NCBI RefSeq assembly: GCF_003096555.1
Contig: NZ_QEKM01000001.1
Coordinates: 434,001 to 498,000, forward strand
DNA length: 64,000 bases
Direction of reading: 5' to 3'
Source: Simplicispira sp. 125
Lineage (GTDB): Bacteria > Pseudomonadota > Gammaproteobacteria > Burkholderiales > Burkholderiaceae_C
The notes beneath the pieces are model-generated. The model was given only the letters and a program-made list of their open reading frames with translations, was not told where the DNA came from and searched no databases. Shown piece by piece: positions 63,297 through 64,000 of this stretch; positions within the stretch are counted from its first letter, which is position 1, and every line of letters starts with the position of its first letter. The position numbers were made by a program, and so were the translations under genes.

Positions 63297-64000
63297 TCAA
63301 GCCGGGGGCGTTTTCCCCATGACTGCCTTCAACTGGTACAGCGCATCCAGCGCCTCGCGGGGGCTGAGCTGGTCGGGGTGGATGGCGGCCAGGGCCGCTT
63401 CGACCGGGCTGGCGCCTGCGGTCTCCAGGGCGGCGGGGGCGGCAAACAGGTCGACCTGCAGTTCGCCTTCGCTGGCGCGTTCTTCCAGTGCCGCCAGCGC
63501 GTGGCGCGCGTGGTGCAGCACGGGGGCGGGCACCCCGGCTAATTTTGCAACCTGGATGCCGTAGCTGCGGCTGGCGGGGCCGGGTTGCAGTTCGTGCAGG
63601 AACACGATGTCGGCCCCTGCCTCGGCGGCGGCAACGTGCATGTTGACCGCGTGGCGCGCCTTGGCAGGCAGCTCGGTCAGCTCGAAGTAGTGCGTGGCAA
63701 ACAGGGTGAAGGCGTGGGTTTTGTCGTGCAGGTGCGTGGCAATGCCGCTGGCCAGCGCCAGGCCGTCGAAGGTGCTGGTGCCGCGGCCGATTTCGTCCAT
63801 CAGCACCAGGCTGTGCGGCGTGGCGGCGTGCAATATTTGCGCGGCCTCCACCATCTCCAGCATGAAAGTCGATTGCGCGTTGGCCAGGTCGTCGGCGGCG
63901 CCAATGCGGGTGTGTATGGCGTCGATGGGGCCCAGGCGGCAACTGGTGGCCGGCACATGGCTGCCCATGCTGGCGAGCAAAACGATGAGCGCTACCTGGC
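63297..64000 (-). CDS. mutS: DNA mismatch repair protein MutS, C-terminal part
   Basis: The 3' portion of mutS, running off the window at its 5' side. It begins inside the ATPase core ([20 protein letters not shown]) and contains [20 protein letters not shown], the Walker B/DE motif [32 protein letters not shown] (switch histidine) and the C-terminal helical domain with [20 protein letters not shown]. The Walker A loop lies outside the window. It ends in [15 protein letters not shown]. It recognises mismatches in DNA and recruits MutL. The toxin-antitoxin operon lies directly downstream. Confidence 0.95.
   Translation of the reverse strand, partial: QVALIVLLASMGSHVPATSCRLGPIDAIHTRIGAADDLANAQSTFMLEMVEAAQILHAATPHSLVLMDEIGRGTSTFDGLALASGIATHLHDKTHAFTLFATHYFELTELPAKARHAVNMHVAAAEAGADIVFLHELQPGPASRSYGIQVAKLAGVPAPVLHHARHALAALEERASEGELQVDLFAAPAALETAGASPVEAALAAIHPDQLSPREALDALYQLKAVMGKTPPA

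Overview
The window is 64 kb of GC-rich chromosomal DNA. Codon usage, gene content (short ModC, DUF2478 molybdenum gene, DUF6622 and DUF3185 proteins, thyA-folA pair, Anbu protease) and a dispersed 'AGCGCTTA' palindromic repeat all point to a betaproteobacterium of the order Burkholderiales, most likely Comamonadaceae close to Acidovorax. I see no rRNA, tRNA or CRISPR array.

Region 1 (1-4.8 kb) opens with a decayed fragment, followed by an FMN reductase, an MFS exporter, an M20 amidohydrolase and a TRIC-type channel on the + strand. Region 2 (4.8-9.9 kb) is an accessory stretch with long gene-poor gaps: a HEPN-domain protein, a DUF2971 protein and a fused DUF262/DUF1524 (GmrSD-like) protein, a combination that looks like a small defence island. 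Region 3 (9.9-23.1 kb) starts with two small conserved proteins and then holds a molybdenum locus: modABC, a TonB-dependent receptor, a TupA-like binding protein, a DUF2478 protein, a second ABC importer of the BtuF/BtuC/BtuD type, a methyltransferase, a DUF364 protein, modD and the regulator modE. Two 24-bp ModE-box-like dyads with identical geometry precede modA and the receptor gene. This locus reads as an outer-membrane-to-cytoplasm molybdate (or chelated molybdate) uptake system and is the most interesting part of the window.

Region 4 (23.2-30.5 kb) holds folA and thyA, a GlcD-like flavoprotein, a divergent DUF2069/YihY pair and a TRAP transporter without its binding protein. Region 5 (30.8-39.4 kb) has an AMP-forming ligase convergent with a livHMGF / acyl-CoA ligase / livK operon, suggesting uptake and CoA activation of a carboxylic acid. 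Region 6 (39.6-50.2 kb) has a lone ABC ATPase and an MdtABC-type tandem RND pump with its outer-membrane channel. Region 7 (50.2-59.4 kb) has gltS, an intact IS1595-family insertion with terminal inverted repeats and a perfect 8-bp target duplication, a LytTR two-component pair with small membrane proteins, uppP, a MipA/OmpV porin and a diguanylate cyclase. Region 8 (59.5-64 kb) has an alpha/beta hydrolase, an Anbu-type proteasome homologue, the remains of a type IIL-like DNA methyltransferase, a CcdB toxin with an unusual composite antitoxin, and the 3' part of mutS running off the end.

About eleven copies of one palindromic repeat are scattered through the window. Most are intergenic, but one encodes the last residues of the LytS-type kinase and another lies inside the methyltransferase remnant, where it brings in an in-frame stop. 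All functional calls come from reading motifs; no database search was run.
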